A stretch of 64,000 nt of DNA from Brachyspira murdochii (GCA_020722965.1 DYJT01000005.1:11711-75710), one strand, 5' to 3'. Shown: positions 17,793-27,333, counted from the first letter of the stretch. Notes: generated from the sequence alone by a model not told the origin. Numbers and translations are program-made.

Positions 17793-18626
17793 TTATTTCT
17801 GACTGTTTCCCATTAGATCAAGAAAAAGAACCTTTGCAGTTTGCTCTTTGTATTCAGAGCTGAACCTGAAATCGGATGAAAAATTTAAATTCAGCTTTTC
17901 AATCTTATCTTTTATCTTATCAATATCTTTTATATTTATTCCTAAAAAACTATTGTCAAAAATATTATCTACAAAAACAATACCCTTAGTCCCGCTGATA
18001 GAACTTTTAAAATAATTAAAATTATTATTGTTGTCAAGAGTATAAGAGATTGCAACCCTAAACGCGGCATAGTCAAAACTTGTTAAGGCAAATCTTGAGG
18101 AAAAATATTTATATTCATCGTTATAATTTATAATAATCTCTTTTATTATATGAGGAAAACTTTTCCTTTTTCCAATATATTGGTAAAGATCCATCTTCTG
18201 GTCATCATTATAAATAACTTTTGTATCAGTTAAAAGAAGTGGGCTGATCAAATCACTCCATAGTGGAAGATCATAAAGTGAACCTCCGACAGTAATTCTG
18301 TTTCTTAAAGGATATGAAGCTGCTTCAATAAGGGCTTTATAAAGCATCTTTTCAAATGAAGAATCTTTATAATCTTTTGATTGTATAAATTCAATAATCT
18401 CGTTGAAAGTTGTTGTTGCCCCAATTGTTAAACTATCTTTTTTATCCTGGTTTATATAAGAAAGATCGCATTTTGTTAAATCAATAAATCCTTCATTATT
18501 GAGCCTTTTAGATCTCATAATTGCTGTAGAACCAGCACAAGGAATGATAAGATTATTTTGTAGATGAATTTTAACTGCCTCATCAAAATTAGATGGATAA
18601 AACCATTTTATCTCTTTTTTACTCAT
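17793..18626 (-). CDS. Molybdenum hydroxylase FAD-binding subunit
   Basis: Medium subunit (CoxM/XdhB/YgfM type) that passes electrons from the iron-sulfur clusters through FAD to NAD+ or another acceptor. The N-terminal FAD segment has IPCAGSTAIM (family usual: AGGTxLM-like), and the pyrophosphate loop is RITVGGSLYDLPLWSDLISP. The C-terminal part (about 165-277) matches the small CO-dehydrogenase flavoprotein C domain in position. It is preceded on its strand by the long purine-rich gap 18627-18935, whose end supplies a plausible ribosome site (GAGGAAG). FAD contacts deviate somewhat from the usual consensus. Confidence 0.9.
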   Translation of the reverse strand: MSKKEIKWFYPSNFDEAVKIHLQNNLIIPCAGSTAIMRSKRLNNEGFIDLTKCDLSYINQDKKDSLTIGATTTFNEIIEFIQSKDYKDSSFEKMLYKALIEAASYPLRNRITVGGSLYDLPLWSDLISPLLLTDTKVIYNDDQKMDLYQYIGKRKSFPHIIKEIIINYNDEYKYFSSRFALTSFDYAAFRVAISYTLDNNNNFNYFKSSISGTKGIVFVDNIFDNSFLGINIKDIDKIKDKIEKLNLNFSSDFRFSSEYKEQTAKVLFLDLMGNSQK

Positions 18627-18935
18627 AAAAAACTTCCTCTTCTTCTTTTATCTTTTTATTAATCTCTTTTTCTCTTACTTTTTTTAATTTAATTTTCTTT
18701 TATTTTACTTTTCTTTATTTTTTCTCTATTTTTAATTCTTTTCTCTTTTATTTTATCTTCTTTTTTTTAATTTCATTCTTTTTTATTTTATTTTCTTTTA
18801 TCTTTTCCCGCTTTTTTTAATTGCTTTTTCTTTTATTTTTTTCTTTTTTTTATTTCCTTTTTCTTTATTTCATTTTCTTTTATTTTTTTTTAATTTCCGC
18901 CTTTTTTACTTCCTTTCTCTTTTATCTTTTTTCTT
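18627..18935 (-). repeat. 309-bp purine-strand tract with degenerate repeats inside operon
   Basis: This gap inside the minus-strand operon contains no gene. Its + strand is almost wholly T, C and A, with only three G (18810, 18823, 18899); the transcribed RNA is therefore A/G-rich with almost no C. It breaks into loose units of about 35-73 bp, each beginning AATT on the + strand and containing CTTTTAT. One internal unit (18816-18828) repeats exactly the 13 bp at 18939-18951, the 3' end of the upstream deaminase gene, which suggests growth by repeated duplication of that end. Stops occur in all frames of the minus strand. Confidence 0.8.
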
Positions 18936-20354
18936 TTATTTAATTGCTTTTAAAAGTTTTTTTGCGATTCTATTTCCATTTCTAGCTATCTCTACCTCGT
19001 CCATACCTAGTAGATGCCCATCTTTTACAACAACAATACCATTAACTATCGTATATTTGGTAAGATGATTATTCCCGGTAAATATTAATGCCGCTAATGG
19101 ATCCGAAAGAGAACCAGCAAAATCTATTCTATCGGTGATTTTAAAAACTGCCAAATCGGCAAGGTAACCTGGTTCTATTTTGCCTATTTTATCATATCCA
19201 AGTATTTTTGCTCCACCATTTATGGCGATATCAAATACCTGCCTTGCATCAATCGAATTAGAACCATATTTCACCCTTTGTAAAAGAAGTGCCATCCTTG
19301 CCTCGGCTAACATATCTGAAGAATCATTAGATGCCGCACCATCAACTGCAAGTCCGAAATTTATACCCTTTTTTAGCCCTTCAACGACTCTACATATCCC
19401 TGAACCGAGTCTCATGTTTGAAGATGGACAATGAGCTATCGAAGTCTTAGTGCTAGCGAGAGTTTCTAATTCCTCATCATTAAAGAATATCCCATGAGCA
19501 TAAAACACATCTTCACCAATAAAATCAAGATCTTGCATGAGTTTTAGTGGTCTTCTACCATATTTTTCCAAACAATATTCAACCTCATCTTCTGTTTCTG
19601 CGAGATGAGTATGAAGCTTTACATTATATTTTCTTGCAAGCTCAGCACTTTTTTTCATCAAACTTTCGCTAACAGAAAAAGGTGAACAGGGTGCGATTAC
19701 AATCTTTCTCATCGAATCTTCTGAACTATCATGAAATCGCTTTATAAGATTTTCAGTATCTTCAAGAATTTCATCTTCATCCTGAACTACATCATCCGGA
19801 GGTAATCCACCATCCTTTTTGCTTTTTGACATCGAGCCTCTCGATGGTGAAAATCTTATCCCTAGCCTATCGGCAACGTCAAATTGAGTCTTCATTATAC
19901 TGATATTATTATTGACCAAATTTCTTGGATAAAGATAATGATGATCTGTTGTTAAGGTACATCCGGTCTTTAATAATTCTCCAATCGCAATTGCAGAAGA
20001 CCAAAAAATTGCTTCTTCATCTATGAATTTCCATATCTCATAGAGATAAACCAGCCAATCAAATAATTTGGCATTTTGAACTTTTTCTATAGCCCTTGTT
20101 AAAGTTTGATAAAAATGGTGATGTGTATTAACAAGACCGGGAATAACAATCGAATCAGAGCAATCCAGTACTTGTAATCTTGCCTTTTGTTCATCATTCA
20201 ATTCATTATAAATATTTTCTTTTATATTTTTAATTCTATTGCCTTCGATTAAAATATCTTTACCATATTCTAATTTGCTTTTTTCATCCTTATTTTGATA
20301 AGAATCTGAATTAATAGCTCTTGCAATCGCATAGCAATTTTTTAACAAAATCAT
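18936..20354 (-). CDS. 8-oxoguanine deaminase-type amidohydrolase (ATZ/TRZ family)
   Basis: Zinc-dependent aminohydrolase of 472 residues. The path of conserved segments is that of the 8-oxoguanine deaminase / TrzN-AtzB branch: PGLVNTHHHFYQTLTRAIE, SGCT-like TGCTLTTDHHYLYP, RGSMS, GGLPPDDVVQDED, APCSPFSVS, LHTHLAE, AHCPSSNMRLGSGI and VDGAASND. His residues of HHH and HTHLAE, and Asp of VDGAASND, are the metal or catalytic positions. 8-Oxoguanine deaminase yields urate. It differs from E. coli SsnA, which usually occupies this cluster position. It is the first gene of the operon, with a promoter upstream at 20416-20443. Guanine or another aminopurine are alternative substrates. Confidence 0.85.
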   Translation of the reverse strand: MILLKNCYAIARAINSDSYQNKDEKSKLEYGKDILIEGNRIKNIKENIYNELNDEQKARLQVLDCSDSIVIPGLVNTHHHFYQTLTRAIEKVQNAKLFDWLVYLYEIWKFIDEEAIFWSSAIAIGELLKTGCTLTTDHHYLYPRNLVNNNISIMKTQFDVADRLGIRFSPSRGSMSKSKKDGGLPPDDVVQDEDEILEDTENLIKRFHDSSEDSMRKIVIAPCSPFSVSESLMKKSAELARKYNVKLHTHLAETEDEVEYCLEKYGRRPLKLMQDLDFIGEDVFYAHGIFFNDEELETLASTKTSIAHCPSSNMRLGSGICRVVEGLKKGINFGLAVDGAASNDSSDMLAEARMALLLQRVKYGSNSIDARQVFDIAINGGAKILGYDKIGKIEPGYLADLAVFKITDRIDFAGSLSDPLAALIFTGNNHLTKYTIVNGIVVVKDGHLLGMDEVEIARNGNRIAKKLLKAIK

Positions 20355-20415
20355 CTTTTACCCCAAAAATTTTATGTTTAATTTACTTCTTTTTTATAAT
20401 CTTTTTGACGATTTA

Positions 20416-20443
20416 ATTATAGTAATTTTGTTTGAAAAATCAA
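20416..20443 (-). promoter_or_regulatory. Putative sigma-70 promoter of the deaminase/molybdenum hydroxylase operon
   Basis: On the minus strand TTGATT (20443-20438) and TATAAT (20421-20416) are separated by 16 bp. The -10 box is perfect and the -35 matches four of six positions. Transcription would begin near 20409, leaving about 55 bases of leader before the deaminase ATG at 20354. The 102-bp gap also separates this operon from the divergent yihY gene, for which I see no convincing promoter. Confidence 0.5.
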
Positions 20444-20456
20444 AGGTTTTTAATAG

Positions 20457-21377
20457 ATGTATAGAGTGATTATTTTTATCTATAGACTTATAAATAACTG
20501 CTCTAAACACAAAATCCATCACCTTGCTGCATCCTTTTCCTATTACTTTATTCTTTCTATTCCACCTATTTTGATGCTTATTTTTATCTTAAGTAATGAG
20601 TTTCTTTCGTCATCATTATTATCAAACATCGCCCCAACAATAATAAATATTTTTGGGCAAGATATATACTTGTATTTGATTAATCTTTTAAAAGCAATTT
20701 CAATAAATAAAAGCATTAACTTCTACACATCTATAAGCGTATTTATCCTTATACTAACTTCGTCTTCTTTGTTTGTTTTTACCAAGGTGTCTTATAATAA
20801 TTATAAAAATCTGGAAAAAAAGCAGAATTTCTTCTTGAATTGGATAAAAACAAGAATTTTTTCGATTTTATTAACTTTGATTGTGCTAGGTTTCTACTTT
20901 ACATCTATTATAATAAGCCCTATTATAAAAAAATTATTAAACTACTTTGTAGTCGGTGGAGCACTAAATGTTCAAAAATACTTTATAGATTATTTTGTTT
21001 CACCTTTTATCTTTAGCTTTTTTTTTGCACTTTATATCCAGCTTGTCTTTGAAAAAATCCCAATAAGACTTGCTTTTATAAGCGGCTTAATAACATCTTA
21101 TCTTGGTAAAATTGCCAATGCACTTTTGTTCAAAATGATACCAAGGACCTTAGCAGGTTCTATCTTCTCAAAAGCAGGATCCAGTTTAATTCTTCTTCTC
21201 TACATATATTATATTGGAATAATTATCTTTATTGGCTTTGAAACAGCGGCAACATTATGGGAAATAAAAAGGTTTCATAGAGGATACAAATGGGTAACCC
21301 AAAAACACTTTGAAATACTATACAGATTCAATAAATATAGGTTAAAAAATAAGTTAAATTTTAACAAAAATTTATAA
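20457..21377 (+). CDS. YihY/BrkB-family membrane protein
   Basis: Integral membrane protein of about six segments, belonging to the YihY/UPF0761 (formerly RNase BN/BrkB) family. Family marks are HHLAASFSYYFILSIPPILM near the N-terminus, an internal stretch ending TLAGSIFSKAGSSLILLLYIYYIGIIIFIGFE in the last third (seen here as SSLILLLYIYY and GFETAATLWE), and a basic cytoplasmic tail. Length 306 is typical. The molecular function of the family is not established. It lies on the opposite strand to the purine operon and interrupts the distance between the deaminase and ygfK. Confidence 0.88.
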   Translation: MYRVIIFIYRLINNCSKHKIHHLAASFSYYFILSIPPILMLIFILSNEFLSSSLLSNIAPTIINIFGQDIYLYLINLLKAISINKSINFYTSISVFILILTSSSLFVFTKVSYNNYKNLEKKQNFFLNWIKTRIFSILLTLIVLGFYFTSIIISPIIKKLLNYFVVGGALNVQKYFIDYFVSPFIFSFFFALYIQLVFEKIPIRLAFISGLITSYLGKIANALLFKMIPRTLAGSIFSKAGSSLILLLYIYYIGIIIFIGFETAATLWEIKRFHRGYKWVTQKHFEILYRFNKYRLKNKLNFNKNL

Positions 21378-21803
21378 ATTTCTTACTTTAATATTTAAAA
21401 TCTTATCTAATACAAAGTCTAATACAAATTATTAAATCCAATAATCCAAATAATTTAACCTGACTTATCTAATACAATTTATTTACTCTAAATTATCTAA
21501 TCTAATTTATTTAATCTAATTTATTTAACGCAATTTTAATTAATTAGATATTTTTTTTATAACTTCTTGTTATAATTATGAATTTTTTAATATTATTTTA
21601 TTACTGATTTTATCATTTATTTTTTTATAAATTAACTATAATATATTTTTTTTCTAATATTATAAGATTATAATAATTTTTTTTAGGATTTATCTTTAAT
21701 TATTAATATTATTAAATTTATTTTTATTTTAACCTATTAATATTTTTATTGACACTATTTTACATTTTTACATATTGAAGTCAGTAATTTTTTAGGAGTA
21801 AGT
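21378..21803 (+). repeat. AT-rich gap with short tandem repeats and a promoter
   Basis: The 426-bp gap holds no gene. Its first third (about 21405-21540) is built from variants of a short TCTAATACAA/TTTATTTA unit; the clearest is a 14-bp unit, TAATCTAATTTATT, present twice without mismatch at 21498-21525. The rest is nearly pure A and T. The final 60 bp contain the promoter and ribosome site of the clostripain-like gene. The repeats look like slippage products, not a CRISPR. Confidence 0.6.
21749..21778 (+). promoter_or_regulatory. Putative promoter of the clostripain-like gene
   Basis: A perfect -35 TTGACA (21749-21754) is followed after 18 bp by TATTGA (21773-21778), a weak -10 matching only the leading TAT. 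The ribosome site AGGAG (21793-21797) precedes ATG at 21804. It is the strongest -35 in this AT-rich gap, but the -10 assignment could be off by a base or two. Confidence 0.4.
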
Positions 21804-23396
21804 ATGAAAAAAGTATTTCTAACTCTTTTCGTTATCTCTGTATTCATCGCGCTTTTTGCCTGCCAATCTCCTGTTGATCTTACAGATGAGATTGGAAATG
21901 GTGTTGAAAAAGATGTTAAGTATGTTGAAAACACAAGGCTTAACATGACATCGAAAGATGCCTATGAACAGGATGATTCTTTAACATCTGCTAAAACGAT
22001 TACAGCTAATGCTGCTGCACAAGAACACAATTTCTATGATGATGCTAACGATTACTTGAAGTTTTCGGCTACGGCAGGAACAACTTATACCGTTGAGACA
22101 GTTGTTTATGGATATGCTGACACAGTTTTATATGTAAGAGATGGTTATACAACATTGGCTTCTAATGATGACAAAGGTGATGGAACTTATGGATCAAAGG
22201 TAGTATGGACTGCTCCTTCTACAAAGACATATTACATAAGAGTTTACTCTTACAATGGGAAAAAAGGTACCAACAGAGGTTATACGATTACATTAACCGG
22301 TGGAAGTGGTGGTGGCGGCGGTAGTGGAGTTACTCTCCCACAACCATCAAAAAAATGGACAGTTTTGGTATATCTTGATGCAGATAATAATCTTTCTTCA
22401 TATGGTGATTACGATATAAATGAGATGAAAGCAGTTGGTTCTGATAGCAACATCAATATTGTTGTTTTATGGGACAACGCTGGCTCAACTCATGGATATT
22501 ACTATATCCAGAGCACAGGTGCTACACTTCTACAGGATGTTGGTGAAGTAAACATGGGATCTGAAACTACGGCTAAGAACTTTATAGATTTTGCTACTAC
22601 AAATTTTCCGGCAGATCATTATATGTGGATCTTCTGGAATCATGGAGGAGCCGTTGATAGAACATATAAAGGTGTCTGTTGGGATGATACCAATAGTTCA
22701 GATCATCTTTCGGAAGTTGAACAAAAATCTATCATTTCCTATTTAAATACAAAAAGAGGAAAAACCCTTGATGTATTGGCATATGATGCTTGTTTAATGG
22801 CTACTGCAGAGCTTATGTACCAGTTTAAGGGTCTTGTAAACTACATTGCTTCTTCAGAGCAGACAATTCCAGGAAATGGTTATGATTATGAATTTATTTC
22901 TTATATCAAAAATAATCCAACAACCACCGCTTATTATGCTGCAAAGGCTATTTTTGACTACTATAAGGCTGAATATAGCACAACATCAGATGTAACCTTT
23001 TCTGTTGTAAACATATCTTATGCAGATGAACTTGGAACAGCCCTTGATAACTTTACAATAGCAGCAATCAATAGTGGAATTTCTGGGACAACTTTCAAAA
23101 ACCTTAAGCCAACGAGTAATTTCTCCGGTTATACCTGGGATTTATATGTATATATGAGCAATATTTACAATAGTTCAAGTATGACAACAACGGTCAAAAA
23201 CTATGCAAAAGCCGTTATGGATTTAATTAATCCTGCAAATGCTCAACTCGTCGTTCTTGAGTGGCATGGTAGAACATGGACAAGCAAAGCTTATGGTGTT
23301 TCTATAACATTAAAAGCCGACACAACAATATATAGTCAGCTTGATATTTGCATAGATAGTCAATGGGATGAATTTTTAACTTTTGCAGGCTTTTAA
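21804..23396 (+). CDS. Clostripain-family (C11) cysteine peptidase lipoprotein with PPC domain
   Basis: Surface lipoprotein, lipobox LFAC (Cys20). Residues about 50-165 match a bacterial pre-peptidase C-terminal (PPC) beta domain: DAYEQDDSLTSAKTI, NDYLKFSATAGTTYTV, YYIRVYSY. A glycine linker (about 168-175) leads to the C11 peptidase domain, which begins KWTVLVYLDADNNLSSYGD. Catalytic His280 lies in IFWNHGG and Cys330 in YDACLMAT. Clostripain relatives cleave after basic residues. PPC is normally C-terminal to a peptidase, so its N-terminal place here is less common. Base composition is richer in G and C than its neighbours, possibly reflecting high expression. It has its own promoter and terminator. 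Confidence 0.93.
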   Translation: MKKVFLTLFVISVFIALFACQSPVDLTDEIGNGVEKDVKYVENTRLNMTSKDAYEQDDSLTSAKTITANAAAQEHNFYDDANDYLKFSATAGTTYTVETVVYGYADTVLYVRDGYTTLASNDDKGDGTYGSKVVWTAPSTKTYYIRVYSYNGKKGTNRGYTITLTGGSGGGGGSGVTLPQPSKKWTVLVYLDADNNLSSYGDYDINEMKAVGSDSNINIVVLWDNAGSTHGYYYIQSTGATLLQDVGEVNMGSETTAKNFIDFATTNFPADHYMWIFWNHGGAVDRTYKGVCWDDTNSSDHLSEVEQKSIISYLNTKRGKTLDVLAYDACLMATAELMYQFKGLVNYIASSEQTIPGNGYDYEFISYIKNNPTTTAYYAAKAIFDYYKAEYSTTSDVTFSVVNISYADELGTALDNFTIAAINSGISGTTFKNLKPTSNFSGYTWDLYVYMSNIYNSSSMTTTVKNYAKAVMDLINPANAQLVVLEWHGRTWTSKAYGVSITLKADTTIYSQLDICIDSQWDEFLTFAGF

Positions 23397-23463
23397 TCTT
23401 ATTTTATTTGTTAAAAACTTTTATTAACTGAAAACTCTTATTTACTATAAACTTTAATAACAA

Positions 23464-23492
23464 AAAAAGCGCCTTGGGAAAAGGCGCTTTTT
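23464..23492. terminator. Bidirectional intrinsic terminator
   Basis: A perfect 12-bp stem (AAAAAGCGCCTT with AAGGCGCTTTTT) encloses a 5-base loop GGGAA. The T run on one side and the A run on the other let it serve both the clostripain-like gene (+) and ygfK (-, ending at 23515). It is the only GC-rich hairpin of this kind I see in the window. Confidence 0.92.
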
Positions 23493-23514
23493 AGTTATAT
23501 TTTTATTTATTTTT

Positions 23515-26500
23515 TTAATCATCAAAGTTGAAATTATCTTTGAAAATTTCAGGATAATTGTTTATCAGATATAGGCCGAAATTTATCTCTTTTGATTTAT
23601 CTTTTGATATATACTTCCCTTCAATTTTTTCTGCTTTAATATTTAATATTTCCCTATTTTCGGTTCTTAAACTAAAAGAAATTTTATTGCTTTTATTATT
23701 TTTCTTAAATGAACTTATAAAAATCCCTGGATTTTTAGATTTTTCAAACTTCTCTGATGAATCAAATATAGTAAATTTATCTTTATATGGAGATCCTTCA
23801 TAAGGACAAAATGTCTCACAATTCCCGCATTCATTGCATAGATAATCAAGATGAATTATCTGAAAATAATTGGAAAATGACTCTGATGAATAAGGTATAA
23901 CTCTATTTGCCCTATTTGGACAAACATCTACACACCTTGAACAATAGAGATCACAGTTAAGACATCTTTTAAAATCTTCTTTTATCTCTTTTTGAGTTTT
24001 CCCTCTATTGTAAAGAGATTTCTCATCGATAGATTTTAAACTATCTCTTGGAATAGACTGAGAGAAAATATCTTCTTTTATATTATTTTTTTCAAAAATT
24101 TGATTTACAACTTTTTGAGCACTGGCTATTGCTTCTACAACAGAACTCGGACCATTCAAACAATCCCCAACAAAATATATTTCATCATCTTTATTAAAAT
24201 TTTTTGAATCAGTACTTAAAAGATCGTTTTTAATAAACCAATCCCTGTCTATATCTTCTCCAATGGCAACGATTAAGGAATCAGCCTTTAATATTTCATA
24301 TTTACCCGTTGGCTCACTTATTTTTCTTCCATCTTTATCTCTATCTTTATCTGAAAGTTGCATTATTTCACATGTAAGAGTTTTATTCTTATAAGAAACC
24401 GGTTGCCTCAACATTCTAAAACTTATTCCATCAAAACATGCATTTTCATATTCTTCTCTATCAGCCGGAAGTTCATTTTCGGTTCTTCTGTATACTATCG
24501 TAACTCTTTTTACACCTGGAATTCTTACTGCTGCTCTTGCTGCATCTATAGCTGAGTTTCCACCACCAACGATTACTACATTTTTCCCAGGATTAATCTT
24601 TTCCCTTTTGTTGTATTTTCTTAAAAACCCTATAGAGTCTAGAATATTACCGTCAGCATACTCTAATTTTAACTGCTTTGGCATATCAGAACCAATTGCA
24701 ACAATTATATGTTTATAACCTTCATTTTTTAGTTCAGAAATTTTTTCTATTTTCTTATTTTCTATCTTAACATCTAACAGTTTTAACAATTCTATATCAT
24801 TTTTTATTCTCTGCTTTTTTATCCTAAAATTTGGAATTGTTGTAGCGACAATTCCACCGGGTAATTCTTCCTTTTCAAAAATTGTAACATCGAATCCGGC
24901 TCGCGCTAAAAAGTTAGCAGCAGATATTCCAGCTGGACCTGCGCCAACGACAGCAACCTTAATATTGTTTTTTACTATATTTTTCTTTTCCGATATTATA
25001 TAATCTTTAAGATAGTTAAATCCTTTTTTTGATGCAAACAATTTTTGTTCTCTTATTTTGATGGATTTGTCATAATATCTTCTCGTACAGTTAAATGTGC
25101 AATAATGCACACAAATAGTAGAAGTGATAAATGGTAAAGGATTTTTAGAAAATATTACCCTTATTGCACTATTATAATCTTTATTTTCAATAAACCTTAG
25201 ATAAGCTGGAACATCCTGATTAATAGGACAGGAATAAGTACATGGGGCTATAAAACAATCAAATAAAGGCAACTTACTGGAAACGACCTTTTGTCCTAAG
25301 GGAAAGAATGGATTCTCTATTATCTTCTGATACATTTCTCCTGTAGATATTTCTGATGCATTTATCTTTTTGTATTTTAATTGAAAATGAAAATCCGAAG
25401 CCATGGCTGTAGTATATAATCTATAATATCCACCTGGCTTCAAAATATCTGTAACAATTGTGAGTGGATATATTCCACTTTTTAATACTTCTTTTACGTT
25501 ATCCTGGTTTATACCAGCAGAAAAGGAAATGCTTAAATTCTTGAATCTTTTTCTAAAAACTTCTGCTAACTCAAAGGAAATAGGAAAAAGTGCTCTACCG
25601 GATAAATAGGCAAAATCACCTTTCATCTTTGTTTTATTAACGGTTGCTAAAGTGTTACTTACCTTTATACCAAAATTTAATTTTCTTTCTTGAGCCTTTG
25701 ATAAAGATCTATCAACAATTTCGAAGGCTTTTTCAAGATAAAGATCATTGTCAAAACTATCATGTAGAATCTTAATATCCCCAAAACCATGAGAATGAAG
25801 AATGCTTTTGACCTTTTGGTAACCTAAAAGTGTAGGATTTACTTTTAATATTGTATTCAACTTCTTTTCTACAATAAGGTACTTAATTATGCTTTCTATC
25901 TCTTCTGGTTTTGTCCCATGCATTGTTGAAAGAGTAACTATATTTGAGATCTGTTTGGATTCTGTTGCTATCTTTTCAAGAATCTTAAATGGGAATTCCT
26001 TACCAATAGACTTTGAAAACTTTTTAGAAAGTGGTTTTCCAAGTAATTCAATTAACCTGATTGTGAGTTCTTTTAATAAATCACCTTTGCCTGAAAGCTG
26101 ATTTAAAAAATTATTGACCTTGTCAGATCTGATGCCATTGTAAGAATAACCAACACTGGAAATAAAAATAAAACCATCATCTATTTGATTATTAGTTTCA
26201 TAAAGTTCTGGTTTTAAATCCAATATTTCTTTAAGTACCAATATCAAAAGGTATGCTTTTAAGTATTCTTCGAGTGCTTGACCTATTTTAAGTTCGGTAG
26301 ACCATTCGACATTATACCCTTCATCAACAGCAGATATACAAGGCTTGTCTACCTGTATGTTATCATTATCCTGAACTGTTTTTAATTCAATAACTCTTGC
26401 ACCAGTTAAAAAACTTGTGATAATATTTTGTGCCAATTGGGTATGAGGGCCAGCAGCGACACCTATCGGTAAATCTATATGATTACCAAAAAAAATTTTC

Positions 26501-26628
26501 CTGGCTTTTCCTGAAGGTTTATAGAAATAGTTACTATTAATATTGAATATATTTCCACTTCTTAAATATTCTGAAAAAATTGAAAAAACCAGCTCCTCTA
26601 AAGAAAGAGGATTCATACCACTTTCCAT
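23515..26628 (-). CDS. ygfK: YgfK, putative selenate reductase / purine-cluster oxidoreductase
   Basis: A 1037-residue iron-sulfur flavoprotein, close in length and order to E. coli YgfK (about 1030). The N-terminal part (1-440) resembles dihydroorotate/dihydropyrimidine dehydrogenase, with LPIGVAAGPHTQLAQN. A glutamate-synthase small-subunit-like middle carries cysteine groups near 458-520 (CFIAPCTYSCPIN, CVHYCTFNC) and two nucleotide-binding loops, VAVVGAGPAGISAA and VVIVGGGNSAIDAA. Two ferredoxin-like cluster motifs close the protein (CLNCDLYCSRCVDVCP, CNECGNCETFCP). E. coli YgfK is linked to selenate reduction and, in gut bacteria, to anaerobic urate breakdown. Its reaction here is an inference from context. 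Confidence 0.95.
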   Translation of the reverse strand: MESGMNPLSLEELVFSIFSEYLRSGNIFNINSNYFYKPSGKARKIFFGNHIDLPIGVAAGPHTQLAQNIITSFLTGARVIELKTVQDNDNIQVDKPCISAVDEGYNVEWSTELKIGQALEEYLKAYLLILVLKEILDLKPELYETNNQIDDGFIFISSVGYSYNGIRSDKVNNFLNQLSGKGDLLKELTIRLIELLGKPLSKKFSKSIGKEFPFKILEKIATESKQISNIVTLSTMHGTKPEEIESIIKYLIVEKKLNTILKVNPTLLGYQKVKSILHSHGFGDIKILHDSFDNDLYLEKAFEIVDRSLSKAQERKLNFGIKVSNTLATVNKTKMKGDFAYLSGRALFPISFELAEVFRKRFKNLSISFSAGINQDNVKEVLKSGIYPLTIVTDILKPGGYYRLYTTAMASDFHFQLKYKKINASEISTGEMYQKIIENPFFPLGQKVVSSKLPLFDCFIAPCTYSCPINQDVPAYLRFIENKDYNSAIRVIFSKNPLPFITSTICVHYCTFNCTRRYYDKSIKIREQKLFASKKGFNYLKDYIISEKKNIVKNNIKVAVVGAGPAGISAANFLARAGFDVTIFEKEELPGGIVATTIPNFRIKKQRIKNDIELLKLLDVKIENKKIEKISELKNEGYKHIIVAIGSDMPKQLKLEYADGNILDSIGFLRKYNKREKINPGKNVVIVGGGNSAIDAARAAVRIPGVKRVTIVYRRTENELPADREEYENACFDGISFRMLRQPVSYKNKTLTCEIMQLSDKDRDKDGRKISEPTGKYEILKADSLIVAIGEDIDRDWFIKNDLLSTDSKNFNKDDEIYFVGDCLNGPSSVVEAIASAQKVVNQIFEKNNIKEDIFSQSIPRDSLKSIDEKSLYNRGKTQKEIKEDFKRCLNCDLYCSRCVDVCPNRANRVIPYSSESFSNYFQIIHLDYLCNECGNCETFCPYEGSPYKDKFTIFDSSEKFEKSKNPGIFISSFKKNNKSNKISFSLRTENREILNIKAEKIEGKYISKDKSKEINFGLYLINNYPEIFKDNFNFDD

Positions 26629-26652
26629 TTAAGCACTCCTGAAAAGGGAACA

Positions 26653-27300
26653 TTATTTGTTTTTATATTTTTCCCAATCTTTCAAAAAAGTTTCTATCCC
26701 TTTATCTGTAAGAGGATGTTTCATTATCTTTAAAAGAACCTGAAGTGGTACCGTAACAATATCTGCTCCAATTTTTGCAGCTCTTAAAATATGCTCTGGA
26801 TGTCTAATGGATGCGACAATTATCTGAGTAGAAAAAGAATAATTTGTAAAAATAGTCTTTATATCTTCGACAAGTTTCATCCCTTCATTGCTAATATCAT
26901 CAAGCCTACCTACAAAAGGGGAGACATATGTTGCTCCTGCTTTTGCCGCTACCAAAGCTTGTAAAGGGGTGAATATTAAAGTCAGGTTTGTCTTTATCCC
27001 TTCTGATGATAATATTTTGGTTGCCTTTATCCCTTCTTCTGTCATAGGAATTTTAACAACAACATATGGTGAAATCTTAGCCAAAATTCTGGCTTCTTCT
27101 ACCATTTTTGTAGATTCCAGCGCAATGACTTCGGCAGATGTTGGACCTTTTACAATTTCACATATCTCTTTTATTCTTGAATTAAAATCTGCATTTTCTT
27201 TTGAAATAAGAGTTGGATTCGTAGTTACTCCATCGATTAGACCAAGTTCATTTGCCTGTTTTATTTCTTCAATATTCGCAGTATCTAAAAAAATTTTCAT
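26653..27300 (-). CDS. Transaldolase-like / fructose-6-phosphate aldolase (TalC family)
   Basis: Short-form transaldolase of 215 residues, the size of the TalC/FSA subgroup. It transfers or splits dihydroxyacetone units in the pentose phosphate pathway via a Schiff base. Asp6 ([10 protein letters not shown]), the TTNPTLISK loop (26-34) and the Schiff-base Lys83 in [11 protein letters not shown] are present, as is the late segment [14 protein letters not shown]. It lies 24 bp upstream of ygfK on the same strand, so they may share a transcript, although no functional link is obvious. Confidence 0.94.
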   Translation of the reverse strand: MKIFLDTANIEEIKQANELGLIDGVTTNPTLISKENADFNSRIKEICEIVKGPTSAEVIALESTKMVEEARILAKISPYVVVKIPMTEEGIKATKILSSEGIKTNLTLIFTPLQALVAAKAGATYVSPFVGRLDDISNEGMKLVEDIKTIFTNYSFSTQIIVASIRHPEHILRAAKIGADIVTVPLQVLLKIMKHPLTDKGIETFLKDWEKYKNK

Positions 27301-27333
27301 AACTTTTTTCTTTTTCCCTTTGATAGTATTTTT

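Noticed and set aside
18627..18935. A lysine-rich coding sequence in the purine-rich gap
   Set aside because: Minus-strand frames are all broken by TAA or TAG within short distances.
18936..20354. Naming this gene ssnA from its position
   Set aside because: The conserved segments follow the 8-oxoguanine deaminase/TrzN branch and differ from E. coli SsnA throughout.
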